DNA of 64,000 bases from Rummeliibacillus pycnus_B (GTDB lineage: Bacteria; Bacillota; Bacilli; Bacillales_A; Planococcaceae), in assembly GCF_050459865.1 (NCBI RefSeq), contig NZ_JBCMNM010000042.1:60662-124661 (forward strand), given 5' to 3'. The notes under the pieces were generated by a model. It worked only from the letters and a program-made list of their open reading frames with translations. It did not search any database and had not been told where the DNA came from. Positions 7,769 to 16,181 of the stretch are shown here, in pieces. Position numbers and translations under genes: made by a program. Positions within the stretch are counted from its first letter, which is position 1. Every line of letters begins with the position of its first letter.

Positions 7769-9259
7769 ATGTCAATGATAAATGTTCAAGACTTAACTTT
7801 TTCATACCCAGGTAGCTTTGATAATATTTTTGAAGGTGTAAACTTTCAAATAGATACGGATTGGAAACTAGGGTTTATTGGTAGAAACGGACGAGGTAAA
7901 ACGACATTCTTTAATTTATTATTAGGTAATTATGAGTATAGTGGGAAGATCACTTCTTCGGTAGAATTTAATTATTTCCCTTACCCAGTTTCGGATAAGA
8001 ACAAGTTCACTCATGAAATCCTTGAAGAAATTTGTCCTCATGCAGAAGATTGGGAATTTCTGCGTGAAATATCCTATTTAAGTGTTGATGCCGAGGCCAT
8101 GTATCGACCATTTAAAACATTATCAAATGGAGAACAAACAAAGGTGTTGCTTGCTGCACTATTTTTGAATGAGGGTCAATTTCTATTAATTGATGAGCCA
8201 ACAAATCATCTAGATACTGATGCACGAAAGATGGTCTCTGATTATCTAAGGAAGAAAAAAGGGTTTATTTTAATTTCACATGACAGAATCTTTTTAGATG
8301 GATGCGTTGACCATATCTTATCTATAAATAGAGCAAATATTGAAGTTCAAAGTGGTAACTATTCCACTTGGAAGTTAAATTTTGATAGACAGCAGGAATA
8401 CGAAGAGGCTACAAATGAGCGTCTACAAAAAGACATAGGGAGATTAAAAAAGTCTGCAAAGTCGTCAGCAGGTTGGTCTCATCAAGTGGAAGCTTCCAAA
8501 AATGGAACAACGAATTCAGGATCTAAGTTAGATAAGGGTTTTGTAAGTCATAAAGCTTCCAAGATGATGAAGAGAGCGAAGAACCTTGAAGCAAGGCAAC
8601 AAAAAGCAATTGAAGAAAAGTCAAAATTACTAAAAAATGTGGAGAAAACTGAGTCGTTAAAATTAGAACAATTAAAATTTCAGTCAAATGAATTGGTTGT
8701 TTTGACTGATGTGTCTGTTAAGTATGGTGACCAAATAGTAAATGAACCAATTAACTTCAAAGTTGAACAAGGGGAGCGAATTATACTTGATGGAAAGAAT
8801 GGAAGCGGGAAAAGTAGTATCTTAAAACTAATTCTTGGAAATCCAATACAGCATACAGGTACAGTTAATTTAGGTTCAGGACTCATAATTTCCTATGTCC
8901 AACAAGATACTTCTCATTTGAAGGGATTGTTATCGGATTTTATTGAAGAACACGAGATTGATGAGACGTTATTTAAATCCATCCTACGTAAGATGGATTT
9001 TGAACGAATTCAATTTGAGAAAGATATATCTACTTATTCTGGTGGACAAAAGAAAAAGCTGCTTATCGCTAAAAGTTTATGTGAAAAAGCTCATTTATAT
9101 ATATGGGATGAACCATTAAATTTTATTGATATTTATTCGCGAATGCAGATTGAAGAGCTTATTCAACAATTTAATCCCACAATGGTTATTGTTGAGCATG
9201 ATAAGGCATTTCAACAAACAGTTGCAACAAAAACTATAACTATAAGAAATAATCAATAA
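7769..9259 (+). CDS. Lsa-type ABC-F ribosomal protection protein
   Basis: It has two ABC ATPase domains and no membrane segments: Walker A GRNGRGKTT, signature LSNGEQ and Walker B LLIDEPTNHLD in the first; GKNGSGKSS, YSGGQ and IWDEPLNFID in the second. The WDEPLN(F/Y)ID form of the second Walker B is typical of the Lsa/Vga antibiotic-resistance branch, as is the basic interdomain linker (~190-300). Such proteins displace lincosamides, pleuromutilins and streptogramin A from the 50S subunit. Start is at ATG 7769, seven bases after AAAGGAGG; a TTG 24 bases upstream lies before that site. The attenuator leader supports a drug-inducible role. The exact drug range cannot be read from sequence. Confidence 0.85.
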   Translation: MSMINVQDLTFSYPGSFDNIFEGVNFQIDTDWKLGFIGRNGRGKTTFFNLLLGNYEYSGKITSSVEFNYFPYPVSDKNKFTHEILEEICPHAEDWEFLREISYLSVDAEAMYRPFKTLSNGEQTKVLLAALFLNEGQFLLIDEPTNHLDTDARKMVSDYLRKKKGFILISHDRIFLDGCVDHILSINRANIEVQSGNYSTWKLNFDRQQEYEEATNERLQKDIGRLKKSAKSSAGWSHQVEASKNGTTNSGSKLDKGFVSHKASKMMKRAKNLEARQQKAIEEKSKLLKNVEKTESLKLEQLKFQSNELVVLTDVSVKYGDQIVNEPINFKVEQGERIILDGKNGSGKSSILKLILGNPIQHTGTVNLGSGLIISYVQQDTSHLKGLLSDFIEEHEIDETLFKSILRKMDFERIQFEKDISTYSGGQKKKLLIAKSLCEKAHLYIWDEPLNFIDIYSRMQIEELIQQFNPTMVIVEHDKAFQQTVATKTITIRNNQ

Positions 9260-9298
9260 ATCAAGTCATTAGACTATAGACGCTTTAATGGAGTGATG

Positions 9299-9347
9299 AA
9301 AAAGCCTAATTTCTCTACAATAAATTGAGAAATTAGGCTTTTTAATA
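9299..9347 (+). terminator. terminator of the ABC-F gene
   Basis: AAAAAGCCTAATTTCTC (9299-9315) pairs perfectly with GAGAAATTAGGCTTTTT (9327-9343). This is a strong 17-bp stem with A and T flanks, usable in both directions. Confidence 0.85.
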
Positions 9348-9556
9348 AGAAGAGTAAGATACATATTAACAGAATGCACTTATAAAGATGTTTTGGTTTG
9401 AATGATACAGGATTATTTGTGTAATATTACCAATTGGGAATATAAACTAAAGGATAAAGTCACTACTTGGTTTATCTCTTTCTTCAACTATCGGGGCATA
9501 TAATTGAACAATACCTTTAAAAAATTTCTGGGTATTTATGTTAAAATTCAGGTGAG

Positions 9557-9600
9557 ATTGTGAAGAAATTTACTTAAACTATCGGGGCAGGATTGTTTAA
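9557..9600 (+). repeat. GTGAAGAAAT…TAAACTA dispersed repeat, copy 1
   Basis: GATTGTGAAGAAATTTACTTAA then ACTATCGGGGCAGGATTGTTTAA matches 12276-12317 with few changes. The ends TTAAAC and GTTTAA are complementary. A shorter relative (ACTATCGGGGCATATAATTGAAC) lies about 70 bases upstream near 9488. The rest of 9348-9646 shows no gene. Confidence 0.5.
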
Positions 9601-9646
9601 CAAAAGGGATTTTTAAATACATTAGTAACACATAAGGATGTGAAAT

Positions 9647-10033
9647 ATGAGTATTGCAGTAGAAGTATTAAAAAGTAACTATGAAGGCAAAGAAGGTAGT
9701 TTTATTTATTTTTTACACGAAGAATGTAAATTTAATAAGAGTGCTTTTTGGGATTATTACAACTGTATAATAGATTTAACAAATGAAACTCTAATTCAAG
9801 ATAACTTAGATAAAGAATTGTCCGTGATGTTAAGTAAAACGTATGTGTTTATTATGAGAAGTCTTCTATGGCATTTTCATCCCAAAGATATGTATAAGGT
9901 AAAAGGTGTACCTAAGAATAAATTAAGCCTATATATTGAACGATTAGAAATTGCATACTTAGGATACTTCAAAGGTGAAGTTTTTAAGGAAGAACTACAT
10001 GATGAAAATTTAATGAATCCAAGATTTAAATGA
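9647..10033 (+). CDS. hypothetical protein, 128 aa
   Basis: This is a soluble, mixed-charge protein with AAGGATGTG just upstream of the ATG. It has no signal peptide or membrane segment. Aromatic-rich helical stretches (FIYFLHEECKFNKSAFWDYY; TYVFIMRSLLWHFHP) suggest a small all-helical fold. I do not recognise a family. Its isolated position among repeats is typical of small accessory or immunity-type genes, but no partner toxin is present. Confidence 0.6.
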   Translation: MSIAVEVLKSNYEGKEGSFIYFLHEECKFNKSAFWDYYNCIIDLTNETLIQDNLDKELSVMLSKTYVFIMRSLLWHFHPKDMYKVKGVPKNKLSLYIERLEIAYLGYFKGEVFKEELHDENLMNPRFK

Positions 10034-10131
10034 TAGTCTTTTCAACTAACGGGGGCTTTTCTCTCGCATATCTGTGTAGAAAGGATTATAAAAATTATCA
10101 AATTTTATAAAAGGATGTTTCAATTCAATAT

Positions 10132-10175
10132 AGAAAAAGCGTGTTTTGATCATTTTTCAAAACATGCTTTTTCTA
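10132..10175. terminator. bidirectional terminator
   Basis: AGAAAAAGCGTGTTTTGA pairs with TTCAAAACATGCTTTTTCT around a short loop. It separates the convergent 128-residue gene and the PP-loop gene and can serve both. Confidence 0.8.
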
Positions 10176-10202
10176 TTTGCACTTTTATCAAGGTTTATAA
10201 AG

Positions 10203-10892
10203 TTACTGATCTAGCTCCAAGGGCAAAAAAGCATATTCTCCATCCTTAAAAATCTCACATTTACGAACTGGAATAGGATGTTTAAAAATGGGCCCATTTA
10301 GTACTGTGGTATGGAACTCTCCACCTTCTCCGCAGGGGTCGATACCACGAGCTTCAAGCTCCTTCACGTATTCATGAGTTAACGTTCGCCCTAAATCGTC
10401 CTCTCGCATTCCAAGTGATAAATTTACAGTTACAATGATCGTTACAAATCCTAAATCTATGAACTCTTCGACAGCTTCATGATGGTTCATTTCCCATAAG
10501 GGCATTCCAAGTTTTAATCCAGCATACTTCGTAACCTTTTCATGCCAACAGCCATGTGCAGGCATATCTAAGTCTCCAGTTACTAACACTTCTGATCCTT
10601 GATTTTTAGCCTTTTCTAAAAGACGTATAAATACTTTTTCATAATCTGTCCAACTTGCAGCAGCAGTATATACGGGCAAACCTATAGATTTAGCTTGGGC
10701 ATGTATGAGTTCCGGAGGCATTCCGTGGGATCTAGAACGTTTCCCTTCTTCCTCCAGCATGACAATCAGTCCAACCGCTTCTCCAACCATCATTGCTTTA
10801 TATAGAGCTAATGCACTATCCTTTCCTCCGCTAAAAGAAGCTATAAATTTTTGCCCGTGAGCACTATTTTTCCAATCCATTAATTCTGCCAT
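10203..10892 (-). CDS. Dph6/DUF71-family ATP pyrophosphatase (diphthine-ammonia ligase fold)
   Basis: The PP-loop motif SGGKDSALALYKAM (20-33) marks adenylating N-type ATP pyrophosphatases. VTGDLDMPAHGCWHEKV and the C-terminal GEGGEFHTTVLNGPIF are hallmarks of the DUF71/Dph6 group. In archaea and eukaryotes Dph6 amidates diphthine on EF2. Bacteria lack diphthamide, so the substrate here must differ and is unknown. Its length of 229 matches single-domain members. Upstream on the minus strand AAAGGGGAAAG precedes the ATG. It is monocistronic. Confidence 0.8.
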   Translation of the reverse strand: MAELMDWKNSAHGQKFIASFSGGKDSALALYKAMMVGEAVGLIVMLEEEGKRSRSHGMPPELIHAQAKSIGLPVYTAAASWTDYEKVFIRLLEKAKNQGSEVLVTGDLDMPAHGCWHEKVTKYAGLKLGMPLWEMNHHEAVEEFIDLGFVTIIVTVNLSLGMREDDLGRTLTHEYVKELEARGIDPCGEGGEFHTTVLNGPIFKHPIPVRKCEIFKDGEYAFLPLELDQ

Positions 10893-11416
10893 TTATTTCT
10901 TTCCCCTTTATTTTAATGACTTTTTCACTATTCTGTTATTAGCCAATATAATATTTCATATATGAGTTTTCAAAGCTCTATTTGTTTGTATGATATTTTA
11001 TCACGATTGGACCTTACAGATAGACTATTATGCATCCTGATAAAAAAAGACTTGAAATTCTAATGATGAATAAAAGAGAAGCTCATCTCAATAAAACTAC
11101 TTCATTCGACAGAGAAATGAGTGTCATATCACTAAAAGAGGTTCTTCCGGTATTGAATTAAAGGGCGCTTTTCTGTAACAAGGAACAGCGCTTATTTTCA
11201 TTAAAGGGACCATTCAATGGAGGAAGAATCTCAAGAAAAAATAAACATAGATTAGCAAAATAGAACTTTGAGTTTTTGGGCTTGAATAGCAATTGCATTG
11301 TTGTAATAAGTAGTTTATCCTATACAATTTAACATTAACTTATTTCGAATGCTCGTTTGGTTTGATATGATAATAATACCCATTCTATTGTAGAAATGGA
11401 ATAAGGAGGATGTGTT
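10893..11416. other. intergenic region with repeat and a possible 43-codon frame
   Basis: A frame at 11030-11161 (start MHPDKKRLEILMMNKREA, 43 residues) looks coding but has no ribosome binding site and its end merges into the hairpin repeat at 11152-11219. It may be the residue of a decayed gene. Nothing else is visible. Confidence 0.25.
11152..11219 (+). repeat. GGGCGC hairpin repeat, copy 1
   Basis: ATTGAAT at the left end is complementary to ATTCAAT at the right end. Inside, AAAGGGCGCTTTTCTGT…ACAGCGCTTATTTTC forms the core, followed by ATTAAAGGGACCATT. It shares the core and spacing with copies at 12181, 14481, 15739, 26439, 29165 and 31113. Confidence 0.6.
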
Positions 11417-12151
11417 ATCGAACGTAGAATTTTATTAATTATAGGTATAATTTTGTTTGTTGTCTCTGCATTACCGTTATTTTTTATGGTTCGTGAGGTG
11501 TTGACGCAATGGGTAGTTGATAGTCAATATTCAATCCAGCATGCTTATAAAGATGATCAAGGATTTCCAACAATTATTGATGTACAAAATATAAAAGTAA
11601 ACGGCCAAAATATCAAAATTATAGAGGAACCTACTGAAAAAAAAGGAAGCTTAACACTATGGGATAAAGAAGAAGGCCTGGAAGCTGGTGATATTGTGAA
11701 GCTTCATATTTTAGTGGATGGTAAAGGAGTAACAAAAGCTGATGAAATTTGGTTATCAAATAGTAACCGTGGAAGTCGCTATTTTTCTTGGTTAGATATT
11801 TTAACAGTCAATAAACAGATTGCCATTGTTCAACGGCTTACCGATGACGATACACCAATGGATGAACGAAAATGGAAGATTATATGGATTGACAGAAAAG
11901 GTAAGATTACTGAAAACCATATTTCGTATCAATCACGAAGAGAAACCCCACTTGCAGTGCGAATAATTGGTTACTCAGGAACAGAACTTATGAGAATGGG
12001 GTATTTTTCGGATATCTTAACTCTTTATCCAACAATTTATTATCCATTTTTTTATCCAATTGGAACAGGGGTGGCAGGTATTGTACTATGTAGAGTTTTC
12101 TTTATTCAGAGACGAAAGCAATTATTAAACAAACATATATTGATAAGCTAA
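11417..12151 (+). CDS. uncharacterised membrane protein with a non-canonical start
   Basis: This ~244-residue protein has an N-terminal membrane segment (continuing IERRILLIIGIILFVVSALP), an extracytoplasmic mixed alpha/beta domain (~40-200) and a C-terminal membrane segment ending in RRKQLLNK. AAGGAGG (11403-11409) is ideally spaced for ATC at 11417, and the preceding codon is GTT. No ATG, GTG or TTG occurs in frame until TTG 11453, which would begin inside the membrane segment. Initiation at ATC, or a mutated start (GTT for GTG), is therefore likely. No family was recognised. Confidence 0.55.
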   Translation: MERRILLIIGIILFVVSALPLFFMVREVLTQWVVDSQYSIQHAYKDDQGFPTIIDVQNIKVNGQNIKIIEEPTEKKGSLTLWDKEEGLEAGDIVKLHILVDGKGVTKADEIWLSNSNRGSRYFSWLDILTVNKQIAIVQRLTDDDTPMDERKWKIIWIDRKGKITENHISYQSRRETPLAVRIIGYSGTELMRMGYFSDILTLYPTIYYPFFYPIGTGVAGIVLCRVFFIQRRKQLLNKHILIS

Positions 12152-12180
12152 TTCTGTTTATGGAGTAATTATAATCTTGA

Positions 12181-12252
12181 TATTCCACAATCGGGCGCAA
12201 TTCTTGAAAAAGAATTGTGCCTTCTTTAGCTAAAGGGCCAGATTGTGGAATA
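12181..12252 (+). repeat. GGGCGC hairpin repeat, copy 2, with perfect terminal inverted repeats
   Basis: The ends TATTCCACAATC (12181-12192) and GATTGTGGAATA (12241-12252) are perfect 12-bp inverted repeats. An inner stem pairs GGCGCAATTCTT with AAGAATTGTGCC. The 72-base unit looks like a complete, MITE-like or REP-like element. Confidence 0.65.
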
Positions 12253-12275
12253 ACACGTCAAATTGTATAGTGAAA

Positions 12276-12317
12276 ATTGTGAAGAAATTCACTTAAACTA
12301 ACGGGCAGGTTAGTTAA
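12276..12317 (+). repeat. GTGAAGAAAT…TAAACTA dispersed repeat, copy 2
   Basis: ATTGTGAAGAAATTCACTTAA then ACTAACGGGCAGGTTAGTTAA matches 9557-9600. A partial copy (TTGTGAAAGTATACACTTAAACTA) lies at 31201-31224. Confidence 0.5.
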
Positions 12318-12350
12318 GAAGGATTAGTTATATTTATATTTACTCTTTAA

Positions 12351-12553
12351 CGTTCAGGAATTAAATTGGCCAAGCAAAAGGGAAAATATCGAGGAAGAGT
12401 TAAAAAATATACAGATAAGCATCAAGGTATGAATCATGCCATTGAATTACGTAAAACTACCGATAAAACTGTAAGGAGATATGTACAATTACAGGAATCA
12501 GTCAGGCGGCATTTTATAGTAGGCTAAAGGAAATGGAAAAAGATAATGTATAA
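12351..12553 (+). pseudogene. broken serine recombinase (resolvase/invertase) C-terminus
   Basis: The frame starting at 12351 reads GIKLAKQKGKYRGR…HAIELRKTTDKTVR, the end of a serine resolvase catalytic domain plus the start of its helix-turn-helix. It then shifts frame near 12473, where the other frame continues ICTITGISQAAFYSRLKEME and stops at 12553. Restoring one G at GTAAGG(G)AG rejoins the two parts. A stop precedes the 5' end and no N-terminal catalytic half exists. It is thus a double-damaged relic of a mobile element. Confidence 0.75.
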
Positions 12554-12577
12554 AAAGTTTACTGTATTTAATTATTT

Positions 12578-12604
12578 TGCAACCGATTTACTTCCTCATT
12601 CGAC
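12578..12604 (+). promoter_or_regulatory. candidate ECF-sigma promoter of the sigma/anti-sigma operon
   Basis: TGCAAC (12578-12583) and CGAC (12601-12604) are separated by exactly 17 bases, matching the -35 TGtAAC / -10 CGwC pattern of Bacillus ECF sigma factors such as SigX and SigV. It lies 30 bases before the sigma gene ATG, so it fits autoregulation. Confidence 0.6.
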
Positions 12605-12633
12605 TTTATTGTGTAACGGAGGGGAGATCCAAA

Positions 12634-13167
12634 ATGGATATAGCAAAATTTGTGCAAAAAGCAAAAAAGGGTGATGATGAAGCATTTGAACAACTTATTG
12701 GTTCTGTTCGACAAAAGCTGTACCGAACAGCCTATGCATACGTTAGAAATGAACAAGATGCTCTAGATATCTATCAAGAAACAATTTATACAGCCTATAT
12801 TTCAATAAAGACATTAAAAAAGCCTGAACGTTTTTCGAGTTGGATTACAAAAATTCTAGTTTTTAAATCGATTGATTTTATTCGGAAAGAGTCCCGCCAT
12901 TTTACTACAGATAATGAGGAAATCTTTACTGAATTAATCGCTTCTGAAAATGTTGATTTTATAATGCATTCGATGGATTTATCAGAAGCCTTTAAATTCT
13001 TAAATCCTACTGTTAAGACCATTATTTTGTTGAGGTATTATCACGATTTGTCCATTAAGGAAATTGCCACCATCATGAATTATCCGGAAGGAACTGTGAA
13101 ATCACACTTAAATAGAGCGAAAAATGAGCTAAGACCCATTTTAAAGGAGGGCTATCTTTATGAATAA
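12634..13167 (+). CDS. ECF RNA polymerase sigma factor
   Basis: It is 177 residues with sigma region 2 (about 8-75, including DALDIYQETIYTAY for -10 recognition and core binding) and region 4 (about 115-170, KEIATIMNYPEGTVKSHLNRAK, the -35 helix-turn-helix). Region 3 is absent, as in ECF sigmas. The start ATG at 12634 follows AACGGAGGGG; the frame extends to 12577 but without a site. The gene overlaps the downstream DUF4179 anti-sigma gene by eight bases. It should be released from its membrane anti-sigma by an envelope signal and activate its own promoter. Confidence 0.9.
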   Translation: MDIAKFVQKAKKGDDEAFEQLIGSVRQKLYRTAYAYVRNEQDALDIYQETIYTAYISIKTLKKPERFSSWITKILVFKSIDFIRKESRHFTTDNEEIFTELIASENVDFIMHSMDLSEAFKFLNPTVKTIILLRYYHDLSIKEIATIMNYPEGTVKSHLNRAKNELRPILKEGYLYE

Positions 13168-14185
13168 AGACAAATTCAATCGATCTATCGACAACATAAA
13201 TGTACCTGTTGAAAAGCTAATGGCAAGGGAGAAGATGGCTATCTTTCAAGCCAAGAAAAAAAGAAAAGTAGGAAGAACCACAAAACGGTCAATCTTGGTA
13301 GCGTGTGGGTTATGTCTATCTTTGCTTGGTTCTGGATTTGTTTCAACAGGCATGGCGGAAGCATTATCAAATATTCCCCTAATTGGTCCAATTTATAAGG
13401 ACTTTAGAGACATTGCCTCAGATAAAATTGAACACGATCAACTTACGACAATAATTGATAAACAGGATAGTAAAAATGGCTTAACAATGACTGTAAAAGA
13501 AGCAGCTTATGATGGCAGCCGGTTAATCGTAACAGTAGTTTATACAGGTCAAAAAGAACTTTCGATGAAAGAAGAAAAGGCCGGCTTTAGCTATATAACA
13601 ATTAATGGACAACCCGTTAAACCAGCGATTGGATCAACAGGGCAAGATGACATAAACTCGAAAACAATAATTGAACATCATCAATTTACCTTTTCTAATT
13701 ATAATGACTATGGCGATAACATTGAGGTTGCGGTCCATGGAGAAGATTTATTTGGCTATGAGGGCAAATTGAAGGTGGCTTTCCCAATTGAAAAAATAAA
13801 AGGCGATGTGTTTGAGTTTTATCCAAAGGCTACAACTAAAACGATTGATGAAGTTTATACATTAACAGCCGACAAAGTAACATTTTCACCTCTATCAACA
13901 AGAATAGACCTAACGATTGATTACCCTACTGAAATGGATGAAAACGATAGTTGGCCATGGTTTGATTTCTCAGTAGTCGATAATAATGGTAATGTATATG
14001 ATAAACTGAAACTACAAGCAGGCATGGCTGTTGGGAACTATGGTCATCATATGGTACTGACTTTGCCTCCAATGGATACGATACCAAAATCATTTACACT
14101 CAAGCCAAGTCGAACAAATAGTGAAGGCTTTAGTGAAGAAATAAAGGAATTAGAATTGGTCGTTCGTTTAAATAAAAGTAAATAA
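13160..14185 (+). CDS. membrane anti-sigma factor, DUF4179 family
   Basis: A basic cytoplasmic N-terminus (1-43) is followed by one membrane helix (about 44-63, SILVACGLCLSLLGSGFVST) and a large extracytoplasmic beta-rich region with the DUF4179 pattern near 65-150 (GPIYKDF, HDQLTTIID). This is the usual partner layout for Bacillus ECF sigma factors: the N-terminus binds sigma and the outer domain senses the envelope signal. It overlaps the sigma gene, implying translational coupling and balanced amounts. Its length of 341 fits the family. Confidence 0.85.
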   Translation: MNKDKFNRSIDNINVPVEKLMAREKMAIFQAKKKRKVGRTTKRSILVACGLCLSLLGSGFVSTGMAEALSNIPLIGPIYKDFRDIASDKIEHDQLTTIIDKQDSKNGLTMTVKEAAYDGSRLIVTVVYTGQKELSMKEEKAGFSYITINGQPVKPAIGSTGQDDINSKTIIEHHQFTFSNYNDYGDNIEVAVHGEDLFGYEGKLKVAFPIEKIKGDVFEFYPKATTKTIDEVYTLTADKVTFSPLSTRIDLTIDYPTEMDENDSWPWFDFSVVDNNGNVYDKLKLQAGMAVGNYGHHMVLTLPPMDTIPKSFTLKPSRTNSEGFSEEIKELELVVRLNKSK

Positions 14186-14280
14186 TGACCTCATTTGTTT
14201 GGTTTACTCATATCGCGGAAGTACCTTAAGCTAACGAACACGCGATAGTTGAATAACGAGTTTTATTAAAAGTCATCATG

Positions 14281-14317
14281 AAAGCCGGATTCCATAGCCA
14301 TTGGAATTCGGCTTTTT
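14281..14317 (+). terminator. terminator after the anti-sigma gene
   Basis: AAAGCCGGATTCCA pairs with TGGAATTCGGCTTT across TAGCCAT, followed by TTT. Confidence 0.8.
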
Positions 14318-14619
14318 CACATTAAATTTTCTTAACGTTGTAAATCCGCATTTTCCTGACGGTACCCCAATTAAAGAAATTACAAGAAATCAGAAAAATG
14401 TAATGTTATTTAACTAATGGGGGCGATTGCTAAACAAGAGCAGCCACTTTTTCATTAAATTAGCTAATAGAAGCTCTCACATTATTCAATTAAAGGGCGC
14501 TTTTCTGTAACAAGGATAAGCGCTCATTTTCCATTTTAAGTCTTAACTTTTTAGAAGGAAAAACGTTATATAAAACGAATGTATTTGTTGTAGGCTATTA
14601 ATACGAATGGGGGAAGCGT
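14318..14619. other. intergenic region with two hairpin repeats
   Basis: It contains a degenerate GGGGGCGATTGC…GCAGCC element (14411-14452) and a better GGGCGC copy (14481-14540, AAAGGGCGCTTTTCTGT…AAGCGCTCATTTTCC). I see no gene here. Confidence 0.5.
14481..14540 (+). repeat. GGGCGC hairpin repeat, copy 3
   Basis: ATTCAATTAAAGGGCGCTTT, then TCTGTAACAAGGATAAGCGC and TCATTTTCC. The core is nearly identical to 11157-11200. Confidence 0.55.
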
Positions 14620-15666
14620 ATGAAGGTTCTTATATTGGGAGGTACTCGTTTTTTAGGAAGAGCGTTGGTAGAAGAAGGATTGAAAAGAGGACACGAAATT
14701 ACGTTATTCAATCGCGGGAACAATAAAGAGGCGTTTTCCGAGGTGGAACAGCTAATTGGTGATAGGGACGGTAATGTATCACAGCTCGAAAACAGGAAAT
14801 GGGATGTCGTAATGGACACATGTGGATTTGCCCCCCACCAAATTAACAAAATCGCAGCTGTGCTAAGGGATAGCGTCGAACATTATACATTCATTTCAAG
14901 CATCTCTGTTTATAAAGATTGGATTCCGTTGCATATCACTGAAGACTATCATCTACAGTCCATGCCGTCGGATGATCGATTGAAAGACGTTGAGGAAGGG
15001 AGAATTTCTCCTTACGAGCATTATGGTGCGTTGAAAATGCTGTGTGAAACAGAAGCAGAGAAATATTGGCCGGAGCGCGTTTTAAATGTCAGGGCAGGTC
15101 TTATTGTCGGGCCGTTTGATTATACGGATCGGCTTCCATACTGGATCCAGCGCATGGAGCAAGGTGGAAATGTATTGGTACCTGGGCCCTCAGTCCGTCC
15201 TGTTCAAATTATTGATGTGAAAGATATAGCAACATGGGTGTTCAAAATGGCGGAAAACAGACAATCAGGCACGTTTAATGTAACATGCCCAGATAATAAA
15301 CTAACTATGGAAGAACTTTTGAATACGTGTAAAGCAGTAACGAATAGCGATGCCGAATTTGTCTGGGCAGATGAGCAATTTTTCTTGGATCATAAAATAC
15401 AGCCCTGGACAGAAATGCCGTTATGGATACCTGAACATTTTCCTTTGGAAGGAGAAACAGAACCATGGCTTGGATCTTTTAGCATTGACATCGAAAAAGC
15501 TGTAGATGCTGGCCTCACCTTCCGTCCCCTTGAAGATACAATTCACGATGTGTATCACTGGGAGAAAACAAGACAGGATTTAGAACGAAAAACAGGGATA
15601 TCGCGTGAAAAAGAGCAAGAGCTGCTAGATGCTTGGTTCAAAAAAGAGAAAAAGGGGATAAAGTAG
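14620..15666 (+). CDS. NAD-dependent epimerase/dehydratase family protein (extended SDR)
   Basis: The N-terminal Rossmann motif GGTRFLG (8-14) and the YxxxK pair in YGALK define an SDR. Extended length (348) and the central VRAGLIVGPFDYTDRLPYW and RPVQIIDVKDIA segments match the atypical epimerase group related to CSP41/reductase-type proteins in Bacilli. Substrate is unknown; nucleotide sugars or small metabolites are possible. The ATG follows GGGGGAAGCG. It stands alone between repeat-rich regions, with no glycan genes nearby, which argues against assigning a polysaccharide pathway. Confidence 0.75.
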   Translation: MKVLILGGTRFLGRALVEEGLKRGHEITLFNRGNNKEAFSEVEQLIGDRDGNVSQLENRKWDVVMDTCGFAPHQINKIAAVLRDSVEHYTFISSISVYKDWIPLHITEDYHLQSMPSDDRLKDVEEGRISPYEHYGALKMLCETEAEKYWPERVLNVRAGLIVGPFDYTDRLPYWIQRMEQGGNVLVPGPSVRPVQIIDVKDIATWVFKMAENRQSGTFNVTCPDNKLTMEELLNTCKAVTNSDAEFVWADEQFFLDHKIQPWTEMPLWIPEHFPLEGETEPWLGSFSIDIEKAVDAGLTFRPLEDTIHDVYHWEKTRQDLERKTGISREKEQELLDAWFKKEKKGIK

Positions 15667-15738
15667 TTATTAACCCAAGTCCATAAAGCCAAGGAAAAAA
15701 TTTTATCTTAAAAAGTTGATCCTTCTAAATTATGATCT

Positions 15739-15785
15739 TCAACAATCGGCGCTTTTCCAGAACAAGAAAAACGTCTTTTTTAATG
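15739..15785 (+). repeat. GGGCGC hairpin repeat, copy 4
   Basis: TTCAACAATCGGCGCTTTTC is followed by CAGAACAAGAAAAACGTC and TTTTTT, giving a weaker stem but the same core and poly-T tail. It could double as a terminator for the epimerase gene. Confidence 0.5.
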
Positions 15786-16181
15786 GAATAAAGTTTAATA
15801 AAGAGTATGTTTAAATTAGAAAATAATTAAGCATTTAAATCTGAGGGGATTATATGTCATTTGAACAATGTCATAGTATTAATGCTTGTCAAATTTTAAT
15901 TACTCTGATACGGGTATTCCTTATCTAAATCCTTATCTAAATCCAGAAATTGTACTTTTATATAAGGTAAAAAGAATTGTGGTAAAATGTTAAGCCTGCG
16001 TGATAAAGCAGTCTAGCAATAATTTGATACATCGTATATCTCGATAAATTTAAACAGAACTTAAAGATGACCTCACTTTCATTTAACTTTCGATAGTTAA
16101 AATGAATGTGAGGTTATTTGAGGTTACAGAGAAGAGTGTAATCCATCTAAAAATGAATCGGAAATGGAGAGATAAGTACCT
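15786..16181. other. intergenic region with hairpin and short direct repeat
   Basis: It contains a 24-codon frame with a good GAGGGG site (15854, MSFEQCHSINACQILI…), probably debris. The 12-base unit CCTTATCTAAAT is repeated twice in tandem (about 15919-15942). A strong hairpin at 16070-16114 pairs ACCTCAC…TTAACT with AGTTAA…GTGAGGT. The hairpin sits 70 bases before the next gene and could be a terminator or leader structure. Confidence 0.4.

Noticed and set aside
12577..12633. N-terminal extension of the ECF sigma factor
   Set aside because: It would place the start codon upstream of the candidate promoter -10 element and of the AACGGAGGGG site; ATG 12634 fits both.
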